This document shows, in pieces, positions 7,910 to 15,036 of a stretch of 16,423 nucleotides of DNA. Under the pieces are notes generated by a model. The model was not told the origin of the DNA and made no database searches. It worked only from the letters and a program-made list of their open reading frames with translations. The translations under genes were made by a program, and so were the position numbers. This stretch comes from Candidatus Latescibacterota bacterium (GTDB taxonomy: Bacteria > Latescibacterota > UBA2968 > GCA-2709665), in contig JASLMQ010000359.1 of NCBI GenBank assembly GCA_030746455.1, forward strand, positions 1 through 16,423, given 5' to 3'. The stretch's first letter is position 1. The number at the start of each line of letters is the position of its first letter.

Positions 7910-7938
7910 AATATACGTATACGAATGGTGGAAATCAA
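7910..7938 (-). promoter_or_regulatory. Candidate sigma70-type promoter with an embedded 10-bp palindrome
   Basis: On the minus strand TTGATT (7938-7933), a 17-base spacer and TATATT (7915-7910): four and five of six consensus bases at ideal spacing. It sits in a clearly A+T-richer patch. The perfect palindrome TATACGTATA (7912-7921) overlaps the -10 and could be an operator. A start near 7903 leaves only about 12 bases before TTG 7891, so the GGGAAGG at 7909-7903 would fall at the transcript end; the message would be almost leaderless. Confidence 0.5.
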
Positions 7939-8020
7939 CATGAAAGGTCCCATCGCAATGGCCCTAAACTTCAGCTTCAGCGGGGGGATACACCTTCAGG
8001 CCCCACCGGAGAGGTCCTGA
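7925..8020 (+). other. Possible tiny ORF (31 codons) in the gene-free stretch
   Basis: ATG 7925 to TGA 8018-8020 encodes 31 residues, with an internal ATG at 7940 that has GGTGGA about 8 bases upstream and would give 26 residues (starts MKGPIAMALNFSFSGGIH). It runs opposite to the neighbours and overlaps the minus-strand promoter candidate. No homolog is recognised and no promoter is evident. Chance is the default explanation; I list it because this is the only open space in the window large enough for such a gene. Confidence 0.12.
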
Positions 8021-8024
8021 AGGT
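7992..8024. repeat. 9-bp perfect inverted repeat
   Basis: ACCTTCAGG (7992-8000) and CCTGAAGGT (8016-8024) with a 15-base loop, between the end of the sulfotransferase gene (8091) and the promoter candidate at 7938. As RNA it could form a hairpin ending the upstream operon. No T-run follows (the minus strand continues GTATCCCCCC), so a protein binding site or a stabilising 3' structure is equally possible. Confidence 0.4.
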
Positions 8025-8090
8025 CCCGCCAGACCAATCTGCACGCGTGAGAGCCCCATTCCCTCCAGAGATCGGGGTATCAGAAGCAGG

Positions 8091-8930
8091 TCACGGCACG
8101 CCCTGCCACGAATTGGGCAGCGGACGCTCGAGCAGATCGGACAGCCCCTCGTTCTCCTGGGCGTAGCGCGCGTACAGCTGCTCCAGTGTGCCTGCGCCCG
8201 GGACGTACCGCGCTACCGGCAGGAGGCGTCCCAACCGGTTCCAGACCGGAGACAGGAACGGGAGCCAGTAGTTCGCCACGAGCTGCACCCTCGAGCTAGA
8301 GAAGGAGTTGACCCTTTCGTCCATGCCCTCGAAGGTCCACCCGGAATCGATCCCCAGGAACTCACAGACCCGCCCCAGCCCCACGGCCGGATCAGGAGCC
8401 AGGTCCTCCTCCAGGATCAGCACCAGGATCTGGTCGCGATCGAACAGATCGCAATATGCGCTGAGGAGGCCGTGGTAGTTCCCCTGCCCGAACACCCCAT
8501 GCCGCTCAGCGATCGAGGCGAGATCCCCAGCGAGCAGATCGTCGATCCGGACCAGCGGAGACACGCGGCCCGTCTGGATCAGGTGCTTCGCCGCCGAGAT
8601 CGCGCGCGCCACCGGGTCCCTCAGCACCACGACCAGCCGCGCGTGGGGCAAACACGCGTGGAGGTTGCGATGGACCTGGGGCAGGTGCCCTTCCGCACCT
8701 CGGCCCTCGGCCCACAGGTAGTCGGGGGTCTTCTCCCCGACAGCGCTCTGGCCTGCTGCCGCCGCGAAGTGGCTCTCGTACCAGGCCGTGCCCCTCGCGA
8801 AGTTGTGCGCCTTGTCGAAGAAGTGGATCTCCTCCTCGGCCATGAAGACATCGGGATGCTGTCCCAGCATCCTGGCCAGCCATGTCGTTCCGCACTTCTG
8901 TGCGCCGATAATGAGGAGATTGGGCAGCAT
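8091..8930 (-). CDS. PAPS-dependent carbohydrate sulfotransferase
   Basis: A 279-residue sulfotransferase-fold protein. ATG 8930 is preferred because AGGAAG sits 7 bases upstream and the protein then begins MLPNLLIIGAQKCGTTWL; GTG 8936 would add two residues. The 5'-phosphosulfate loop is GAQKCGTTWL (9-18) with K12. EEEIHFFDK (32-40) follows, as in NDST/heparan-type and many bacterial sulfotransferases. The 3'-phosphate motif is RDPVARAISAAKH (104-116) with R104 and S112. The enzyme moves sulfate from PAPS to a hydroxyl or amino group, most likely on the repeat unit in the cytoplasm or on its lipid-linked form. There is no signal peptide or membrane segment. It is the last gene of the right-hand operon, 55 bp after the flippase. 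Acceptor specificity is not readable. Confidence 0.92.
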   Translation of the reverse strand: MLPNLLIIGAQKCGTTWLARMLGQHPDVFMAEEEIHFFDKAHNFARGTAWYESHFAAAAGQSAVGEKTPDYLWAEGRGAEGHLPQVHRNLHACLPHARLVVVLRDPVARAISAAKHLIQTGRVSPLVRIDDLLAGDLASIAERHGVFGQGNYHGLLSAYCDLFDRDQILVLILEEDLAPDPAVGLGRVCEFLGIDSGWTFEGMDERVNSFSSSRVQLVANYWLPFLSPVWNRLGRLLPVARYVPGAGTLEQLYARYAQENEGLSDLLERPLPNSWQGVP

Positions 8931-8985
8931 CCACACGCTTCCTGACCCGAGGGTCGCTCAGACGGATCCCGACCGATGCAGGGGA

Positions 8986-10479
8986 TCAGCCATGGGCATC
9001 CGCCTCGCCGTTCTGCGCCGTATCCCGCGACCAGAGGAGCCTGACCATGCCGGTTCCCTCCCGCGTCACCTCCGGCGTGAGCAGAAGCAGAGACAACACA
9101 CACCCGACACAGCCGGCGAGGGCGCACAATCCCAGGAGCACGAGGTCGTCCACACGACCGAAGGCCAGCCACTTCGCGGCACCACCGACCACCAGCACGC
9201 TGGCACCGCAGGCCGCGGCCGGCAGCAGCGACCTGACGTAGTCGATGATTCGCAGGTCGACGAGCCGGTTCGCGATCGACTGCGATACCAGGGTAAGCAA
9301 GACCGCGCCGGCGCTCACGGCCACGGCCGCGCCTTCGACACCCCAACCGACACCCAGGCGAACCGCCAGCAGCATGAACAGCGCCCCGCCGACGTTCCAC
9401 ATCAGGGCGAGCCCGGGACGCCCCGTGGAGAAGAAGATCAGCCCGACTGCCGCCGCGACGGCACGCGCGGCCCCCGCCGGGCAGAGCAGCACCAGGAGAG
9501 GGGCGACGAGGGCCTTTTCCGGCCCCATCAACAGAGGGATCCCCGGGTCGGCGGCCAGCGCGAAGACGGCCATCATCGGGAAGACCAGCAGAGACACGAA
9601 CCGTACCGTGCTCAGATAGGCTCGTCCGAGCCTGGGAAGATCGTTCTGCAGCGACGAGAAGGCCGGGAACGTCACCCGCGATATCACCTGCGTGAGTCGC
9701 GTCTGGGGAAGGGCGATCACCCGATAGGCCAGGGCGTAGTAGCCCAGGGCCCCGCTGCCGAGGAATCGACCGATCAGGAAGTAGTCCAGATTCTGCTGGA
9801 AGTAGCCCACCAGGTGGGAGCCGACCCACTTCGATCCGAACCCGAGCAGGGGACCCACGTCCCGAGGGCCGAACCGCGTGAAGACCCACACGGGGTTCAG
9901 GACCCACGGTCCGAGCCCCAGAACGGCACACCGCGCCACGTAGCCCCAGATCAGGCTCCACACGCCCTCGCCCGCAATCGCGAGCACCACCAGCGTCACC
10001 CCCCAGCAGACGGTGGCGCACAGGCTCACCCACGCCAAGGCACCGAACCGATACGCGCGTTCCATCTGCGCCCGGGGAACGGCCCCGAAGCCCGCGAAGA
10101 CCAGGCCCAAGCCCATCGTGGGTAGAACCGCGGCCATCTGGCCGGGATCGCCGAAGAAGAGACCGCTCCAGAACCGGGCCGTGCCCCACAGCAGTGCCGC
10201 GCACAGGAGCGATCCGGCGAGCCCCACCCAGAAGGCCCCCGTCAGATGGGACGCCACCACATCGCGGCGCTGCACCAGGGCCCGCCCCAGCCCCAGGTCG
10301 GCCGCGATGGTCCAGACCCCCACCACGACCGCTGCGGCGGCCTCGATTCCGAACGCCCTGGCCTCGAGGTAGCGGGCCGACGCCCCGATGGCCACGAGGC
10401 TGGCAGCGTATCCGAAGACCTGCGCCAGTCCCGTCCACGAGACCCCGCGCACCATCGCCGCACGAAGACCCGTGCTCAT
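8986..10479 (-). CDS. Wzx-like polysaccharide flippase (MOP superfamily, WzxC-type)
   Basis: A 497-residue, highly hydrophobic protein with about 12-14 predicted membrane segments. It starts at ATG 10479, with GGAGAGGG upstream, in a 4-base ATGA overlap with the MraY-like gene; the open frame to 10782 lies inside that gene and is spurious. The N-terminus (AAMVRGVSWTGLAQVFGYAA, 7-26), ADLGLGRALVQR (60-71) and the middle segment FQQNLDYFLIGRFLGSGALG (227-246) plus YALAYRVIALPQTRLTQVIS (248-267) followed by FPAFSSLQND (271-280) are the pattern of the polysaccharide-synthesis/WzxC flippase family. It would move the undecaprenyl-linked repeat unit from the cytoplasmic to the periplasmic leaflet. 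Its length is normal for the family. I avoid the symbol wzx because assignment to one family member is by pattern only. Confidence 0.9.
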   Translation of the reverse strand: MSTGLRAAMVRGVSWTGLAQVFGYAASLVAIGASARYLEARAFGIEAAAAVVVGVWTIAADLGLGRALVQRRDVVASHLTGAFWVGLAGSLLCAALLWGTARFWSGLFFGDPGQMAAVLPTMGLGLVFAGFGAVPRAQMERAYRFGALAWVSLCATVCWGVTLVVLAIAGEGVWSLIWGYVARCAVLGLGPWVLNPVWVFTRFGPRDVGPLLGFGSKWVGSHLVGYFQQNLDYFLIGRFLGSGALGYYALAYRVIALPQTRLTQVISRVTFPAFSSLQNDLPRLGRAYLSTVRFVSLLVFPMMAVFALAADPGIPLLMGPEKALVAPLLVLLCPAGAARAVAAAVGLIFFSTGRPGLALMWNVGGALFMLLAVRLGVGWGVEGAAVAVSAGAVLLTLVSQSIANRLVDLRIIDYVRSLLPAAACGASVLVVGGAAKWLAFGRVDDLVLLGLCALAGCVGCVLSLLLLTPEVTREGTGMVRLLWSRDTAQNGEADAHG

Positions 10480-11447
10480 GCCCTCTCCACGTCGATGCGG
10501 GCCAGGCAGAACCCGGATCCCAGCGCCAGAATCGAGACGCAACCCAGGATCAGCCAGCACCCGAAAGCCGGTCCCCGGGCCCCCAGAAGACCCAGGGCCG
10601 CCAGAACGAGGCTGGAGGCGTAGAGACGCCATACGGCCCCACGGACCGAGCACCCCCGCGCAACCAGACGCAGGGCCACGTGGTCGGGGCTGGACTGCAT
10701 CACGGGAACCCCGCGCAAGGGGCGGACCACACAGAGGAACGCCGCCTCGAAGAACGGTACACCGAGGATCATCAGGGGACAAACAAGGCCCTGTACAGGA
10801 GGAAGATGCCCCGAGATCCCTGCGGCCATCGCGCCGAGGACGAATCCCGTGAACAGACTACCGGAATCCCCCATATAGATCCTGGCCGGATGGGCGTTGT
10901 AGACCAGGAAGCCTGAAAGACCGCCGGCCAGCCCCGCGCCCAGCAGGACCAGGTTCGGCGCACCCGCCAGATGCGCCAGACCCGCCAGGGCCGCCGAGGC
11001 GATGGCGCCGACACCCGCGGCGAGGCCATCCATCATGTCGAGCACATTGAGGGCGTTGCACATCCAGACGAGCCAGCAGCCCGTGAGCAGGGCGTCCAGC
11101 AGCGGAATCCCCAAGGCCTGGAGGCGCACGCCGAAGGCCACGGCGAGGGTGACCGATACGACCTGCAGGACCAGCTTCCAGATGGGACTCAGAGGCCGGA
11201 AATCGTCGATAAGGCCGGTCAGGACCACCCCGAGGGCGCCCAACCAGAAGCCTGCGGGAAGTGAGGGTGGAAGGACGAGGTAGACGAGAGAGACGGCGGC
11301 GAAGATGGCCAGCCCGCCGGTGGTGGGCACCCGCCCGGAGTCGCGTTCGTCGGGTCGACGACCACGCAGAGCGAGAAGGCGCAGGAGGGGGGTCAGGCAG
11401 AGGGCAACCCCGAGCGTGCCTGCGAAAGTAAGGACTGAGGACGGCAC
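10476..11447 (-). CDS. MraY/WecA-like polyprenyl-phosphate sugar-1-phosphate transferase
   Basis: A 323-residue integral membrane enzyme starting at GTG 11447, with GAGGAAA 7 bases upstream. It carries the family's ordered motifs: GRVPTTGGLAIF (38-49), the magnesium-binding LIDDF (79-83, D81-D82), NALNVLDMMDGLAAG (131-145, D137 and D140), RIYMGDSGSLFTG (189-201) and DHVALRLVARG (255-265, H256 and R260). About ten membrane helices are visible. The reaction is transfer of a sugar-1-phosphate from a UDP-sugar to undecaprenyl phosphate, the first step of repeat-unit assembly. UDP-MurNAc-pentapeptide as substrate (MraY itself) is unlikely in this context, because no cell-wall gene is near; GlcNAc-1-phosphate, or a related HexNAc, is the usual one for WecA relatives. 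It overlaps the flippase start by 4 bases and follows the aminotransferase by 24 bases. Confidence 0.92.
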   Translation of the reverse strand: MPSSVLTFAGTLGVALCLTPLLRLLALRGRRPDERDSGRVPTTGGLAIFAAVSLVYLVLPPSLPAGFWLGALGVVLTGLIDDFRPLSPIWKLVLQVVSVTLAVAFGVRLQALGIPLLDALLTGCWLVWMCNALNVLDMMDGLAAGVGAIASAALAGLAHLAGAPNLVLLGAGLAGGLSGFLVYNAHPARIYMGDSGSLFTGFVLGAMAAGISGHLPPVQGLVCPLMILGVPFFEAAFLCVVRPLRGVPVMQSSPDHVALRLVARGCSVRGAVWRLYASSLVLAALGLLGARGPAFGCWLILGCVSILALGSGFCLARIDVERA

Positions 11448-11471
11448 GGCCGTTTCCTCTGGGGCTGCGGA

Positions 11472-12605
11472 TCACCCAACCGAAGGCGAGCCGTTGGGGC
11501 GGAAGCCCCGCACGGCCGATATCACCTGGGCCACATCCGCGTCGGTCATGCTGGGGTAGAGCGGTAAGGTGATCAGGTTCCGCCAGACCGACTCGGTCAC
11601 CGGCAGGGGACGGCGGTACGGCGAATAGACCGAGTAGAGATGATTCGGCTTGTAGTGGACGCCGGCCGTGACCCCGTTGCGGGCGAGGTGATCGATCAGC
11701 CCGTCCCGGTCTGCGACTTGCGCGACATAGGCGTGGTGGGCACTCCGTGCGTAGTCCTTCACCGTAGGGCGCTTGAGCCAGGGGAGGTCCGCGAACGCTC
11801 GCCCGTACTCAGCAACCACCTCGCGCCTCTGGGCGTTGGCGGACTCCAACTTCCCCAGCTGAACCAGCCCGATTGCCGCGTTGAGGTCGTTCATCTGACA
11901 CTTGTACCCGGCCTCATCGACCTCGTAGTCCCACGACCGGCCTACCTCCGACTTGCCGAAGCGCTCCCACGTATCCTTGGATATGCCCATCCATCGAAGC
12001 AACCTCAGCCGCTCCGCCAGATCCGGATCGTCCGTGGTCAGCATCCCGCCGTCACAGGTGGACAGGTTCTTCACCGCGTGGAAACTGAAGCACCCGATGG
12101 TTCCCAAGGCGCCCACCATGCGGTCTTTGTAGCGCGTTCCCGTGGCGTGGGCCGCATCTTCCACCACGGGGATGCCCCTTGAGCCGGCCGCCTCGAGGAT
12201 GGGATCCATATCGCACGGGTGCCCGGCGAAATGCATCACGACCACGGCCGAGGTCCGCTCGGATATCGCCTCGGCCACACACGCGGGGTCCACGTTCAGG
12301 GTATCGGGCTCGATGTCGCAGAAGGCCGGAGTCGCGCCGTTCTGCAGGATCGCGTGGTTCGTGGCCACGAAGGTCATCGACGTGGAGATGACCTCTCCCC
12401 CCTCCACACCAAGGACCTTGAGGGCAAGAAAGAGGGCCGAGGAGCAGGAGTTGACACTCACGGCGAACCGAACGCCAACGTAGTCGGCGAACGCCGACTC
12501 CAGCTCCTCGACCTTGGGACCCGGTCCGACCCAGCCCGACAGGAGCACCTCCCGCACGGCCTGGACCTCCTCTTCACCAAACCACGGCCGGAAGATCGGG
12601 ATCAT
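11472..12605 (-). CDS. DegT/DnrJ/EryC1/StrS-family PLP sugar aminotransferase
   Basis: A 377-residue fold-type I aminotransferase of normal length. It starts at ATG 12605, preceded by GAGAGG, in an ATGA overlap with the GT2 gene. The start IPIFRPWFGEEEVQAVREVL, VNSCSSALFLAL (51-62) for phosphate binding, and VVEDAAHATG (147-156) with D150 for the pyridine nitrogen are typical. K179 in SFHAVKNLSTCDGGML is the PLP Schiff-base lysine. VHYKPNHLYSVY near the C-terminus is the usual active-site closing segment. These enzymes transfer an amino group from glutamate to a 3- or 4-keto nucleotide sugar, so an amino sugar is expected in the glycan. The matching 4,6-dehydratase or 3-oxidase is not in the window and would have to be supplied elsewhere. 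Confidence 0.93.
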   Translation of the reverse strand: MIPIFRPWFGEEEVQAVREVLLSGWVGPGPKVEELESAFADYVGVRFAVSVNSCSSALFLALKVLGVEGGEVISTSMTFVATNHAILQNGATPAFCDIEPDTLNVDPACVAEAISERTSAVVVMHFAGHPCDMDPILEAAGSRGIPVVEDAAHATGTRYKDRMVGALGTIGCFSFHAVKNLSTCDGGMLTTDDPDLAERLRLLRWMGISKDTWERFGKSEVGRSWDYEVDEAGYKCQMNDLNAAIGLVQLGKLESANAQRREVVAEYGRAFADLPWLKRPTVKDYARSAHHAYVAQVADRDGLIDHLARNGVTAGVHYKPNHLYSVYSPYRRPLPVTESVWRNLITLPLYPSMTDADVAQVISAVRGFRPNGSPSVG

Positions 12606-13558
12606 GCGATCCTCTCCATTCCCTCAGGATCATCACCGGGCTTCAGGAATCCCCCGACGCCTTCCGCCAGGATCCTGCGATAGGCTCGTAGCCGGGTCCG
12701 TGCCTCGTCCCTTCTCCCGGGAACCGCGACGAACACGCAGCCCCAGAGCACGGTCCTGAGAACCATCTCGAACGGCCTGAGGGCCGACAGCAGATGGGCT
12801 GCGGCGAGGCCGTAATGCTTCTCCGCGAAATAGGCGTAGCTGGCCTCGCTCACAACGAGCATCCGCTCCAGGGATTGCTTCGAGCTGTGCCCGCCCAGGT
12901 GAACCCCCTCGGCATCGGGCAGATGGTACACGCCCCATTCCCGCTGCTTCAGGCGCAGGCAGAGATCGACGTCTTCATAGTACATGAAAATCGCTTCGTC
13001 CATCCCACCGATCGCTTCCAGAGCGGACCGCCGGGCAACGAAGCAGGCCCCAGTCACCCAACCCACCGGGCTGGCGACGCGGGGGAATCGGCGGCGGACT
13101 TTAAGAAATGGGAAAACCAGATGCAACAAGAATTTACGGCAGACCTCGCCCGCAAGATTGGGTCGGAGACCACACGTCGCCAGGACCCGGCGCCGGCTGT
13201 CCAGAAGCCGGGGCCCGACGATGGCCGAATCAGGGCTTCGCTCAAGAAAATTCACCATCTTGCCGAGCGAATCCGATTTCAGCACCACGTCGGGATTCAG
13301 CACCGCCACGTAGGGACCCACCGACGACGCCACCCCCCGGTTGACCGCGCGTCCGAATCCGAGGTTCCGTCCGGTCTGAACCACCTTCACCTGCTCTCGC
13401 ATCGGCCCCAGCGCCTCGACACTGCCGTCTACCGAGGCATTGTCCACCACCACGACCTCTGGGGCGTCGCCCTCGTCCCGAGCCAGGAGCGACTCCACGC
13501 ATCTTCCGAGCTGGCCGCCGGCATTCCAGTTCACCACCACCGCCGTGACCCGGGCCAT
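12602..13558 (-). CDS. GT2-family glycosyltransferase (rhamnosyltransferase-like)
   Basis: A 318-residue inverting glycosyltransferase, GT-A fold. ATG 13558 is chosen: AGGAGGGG lies just upstream, and the preceding gene ends one base before it. The longer start at 13576 adds only MARRGD from inside that gene. Motifs: VTAVVVNWNAGGQLGRCVES (4-23), VVVDNASVDGSVEAL (36-50), GRNLGFGRAVNRG (63-75), the metal-binding VLNPDVVL (86-93), PVGWVTGACFVARRSALEAI (164-183) and MYYEDVDLCLRLKQRE (192-207). This WbbL/RfbF-like arrangement is common in rhamnosyltransferases, but the donor cannot be fixed by sequence alone. The C-terminal 80 residues are basic and may associate with the membrane. An A+T-richer patch at about 13095-13150 falls in the middle of the gene. 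Confidence 0.92.
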   Translation of the reverse strand: MARVTAVVVNWNAGGQLGRCVESLLARDEGDAPEVVVVDNASVDGSVEALGPMREQVKVVQTGRNLGFGRAVNRGVASSVGPYVAVLNPDVVLKSDSLGKMVNFLERSPDSAIVGPRLLDSRRRVLATCGLRPNLAGEVCRKFLLHLVFPFLKVRRRFPRVASPVGWVTGACFVARRSALEAIGGMDEAIFMYYEDVDLCLRLKQREWGVYHLPDAEGVHLGGHSSKQSLERMLVVSEASYAYFAEKHYGLAAAHLLSALRPFEMVLRTVLWGCVFVAVPGRRDEARTRLRAYRRILAEGVGGFLKPGDDPEGMERIA

Positions 13559-13559
13559 A

Positions 13560-14975
13560 TCACCCCTCCTCGCCATACTCCCGAGCCAGGAGGCCCAGGA
13601 AGATGGCGTGGAAGAAGATCAGCCGGTTCCCGATCATCGTCGAGTCGACCATCCCATAGACCAGCATCGCAGCGTACACGGCGAAGAAGCTTGCACCGAT
13701 CAAACGCCTATGTACGGATTCCGTTCGCCGAAACAGCCGGAAGGCCAGCTTCAATCCCCTCGCGAATACCCACAGGAAGGCCACCAGACCGACCACCCCC
13801 ATCCGCATCATGAGCGTCAGATAGAGGTTGTCGACCTTTCCCGATGTGAACATGTAGGTGTAGGACCCGGTCTCGTCGGCCCGCAGATAGGTCACCGTCG
13901 CCCCGTGGCCGCCGCCGAGGACGGGCCGCTCGCGGATCCGCTCTACCGCCACCCCGTAGGCGATCAGCCTCCCCACAAGCGTCTCGCCACCACCCTCAAG
14001 CTGGACGGCGCCCTGAAGACGCCGGACGGCCATCGATCCCAGTCCGGCGCCGGTGATCTTCTCGAAGAGGGTACCCGTGCCGAAGATCACGAGCGGGATC
14101 ATCACCAGCAGCGCAAGCCGCCTGGCGCGCCTCCCGCGCATCTGGCGATCGACCGTGACCAGGGCCGCGAGGCACAGGATCCCGGTGATGAGGCAGACCC
14201 ACATCCCCCGACCCATGGTCAGCACCAGAGCGAGTCCGATCGGTACCATGGCCAGCGCGCACAGGGAACGACGAACCGGCGAGGAGTCGAACAGGAGGGC
14301 GGCCGTGGCGACCAGTACGCCGATGGGCAGCAGGAGGCCCTCTGTCCGCGCCACCCTGAAGAAGCCGCCCGCGATGGACAGGTTGATCGTCTGCAGGAAC
14401 TCGATCAGGTACTCCACACCCACCACCGTGGCCGAGAGCACCACCACCGACAGGAAGGTCACGCCTCTGCGCAGGGAGAAGAACCCGGTTACGACGAAGA
14501 ACAGGGCGTAGTACAGGGGGAACCGCACATCGCGCAGCATCTGCATCACATCCTGGCCGTAGGCCAGACCGATGCCCATCGAGGCAACCACCAGGGCCAG
14601 GAGTACGATGACAGGTCGATCCAACTCGGTGCGCCGCACCCATCCGAGTCTTTGCCCCTGCATCCACGACACGCCGGCCAGCCCGAAGACCACCACCAGG
14701 AGACCTTCGTAGAACTTGAAGTCAAGCGGCAAGAGGAGATGGTCGTCGAAGAACTGGGTGGGCACCACCGCCGACACAAGACAGAGGTAGAGCAGCGCCA
14801 GGGTCACCGACCCGAACACCCCCACGATCGAGTAGACGACCAGGACCCCGATCAGCGACACGGCCGTGTCGAACTTGAGCAGGGGCAGCGCGATCAGCCC
14901 GATCTGACCCAGGCAGAGCGCCAGGATCAGTCGCCTGTTGGCCGGATCGATCCGTGCTAGTACTCCATATACCAT
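13560..14975 (-). CDS. O-antigen ligase/polymerase-family membrane protein (Wzy-like)
   Basis: A 471-residue protein with about 11-12 hydrophobic helices and one larger periplasmic loop (about 301-385), the layout of the PF04932 O-antigen ligase/polymerase family. It starts at ATG 14975, with a weak AGAGAG upstream. Diagnostic positions are TMGRGMWVCLI (253-263), GRLIAYGVAVERIRERPVLG (335-354) and KVDNLYLTLMMRMGVVGL (380-397). In lipid A ligases (WaaL) the last motif normally has His before Asn; here it is Asp-Asn. This favours, but does not prove, a repeat-unit polymerase or capsule polymerase rather than a ligase. It would act in the periplasm on units delivered by the flippase. It is followed after one base by the GT2 gene and preceded by 61 bases after the GT-C gene. 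Confidence 0.85.
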   Translation of the reverse strand: MVYGVLARIDPANRRLILALCLGQIGLIALPLLKFDTAVSLIGVLVVYSIVGVFGSVTLALLYLCLVSAVVPTQFFDDHLLLPLDFKFYEGLLVVVFGLAGVSWMQGQRLGWVRRTELDRPVIVLLALVVASMGIGLAYGQDVMQMLRDVRFPLYYALFFVVTGFFSLRRGVTFLSVVVLSATVVGVEYLIEFLQTINLSIAGGFFRVARTEGLLLPIGVLVATAALLFDSSPVRRSLCALAMVPIGLALVLTMGRGMWVCLITGILCLAALVTVDRQMRGRRARRLALLVMIPLVIFGTGTLFEKITGAGLGSMAVRRLQGAVQLEGGGETLVGRLIAYGVAVERIRERPVLGGGHGATVTYLRADETGSYTYMFTSGKVDNLYLTLMMRMGVVGLVAFLWVFARGLKLAFRLFRRTESVHRRLIGASFFAVYAAMLVYGMVDSTMIGNRLIFFHAIFLGLLAREYGEEG

Positions 14976-15036
14976 CGCTGTGGTCTCTCTTGGTGACTCG
15001 GCCGGGGTCCGTGGCGAGCAACCGGCGTGGTGCCGA

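Noticed and set aside
8944..8955. Short palindrome GACCC-GA-GGGTC before the sulfotransferase
   Set aside because: A 2-base loop cannot form a good hairpin, and such short GC palindromes are expected by chance here.
8788..10125. Plus-strand open frame (445 codons) opposite the flippase and sulfotransferase
   Set aside because: Composition is dominated by His, Gln, Arg and Glu, and it covers two well-supported minus-strand genes and their junction.
10480..10782. N-terminal extension of the flippase by 101 residues
   Set aside because: It lies inside the MraY-like gene and is Gly/Pro/Arg-rich. A strong ribosome site and an ATGA junction mark the start at 10479.
13090..13150. A+T-richer patch inside the GT2 gene, considered as an internal promoter or a transfer scar
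   Set aside because: The best hexamers on the minus strand (TTGTTG, 17 bases, TCTTAA) match only three of six bases each, and the protein reads through with normal GT2 motifs.
13440..14960. Long plus-strand open frame (506 codons) opposite the polymerase-like gene
   Set aside because: It is rich in His, Gln, Arg and Asp, has no recognisable motif, and lies exactly opposite a clear membrane-protein gene. Such antisense frames are common in high-GC DNA.
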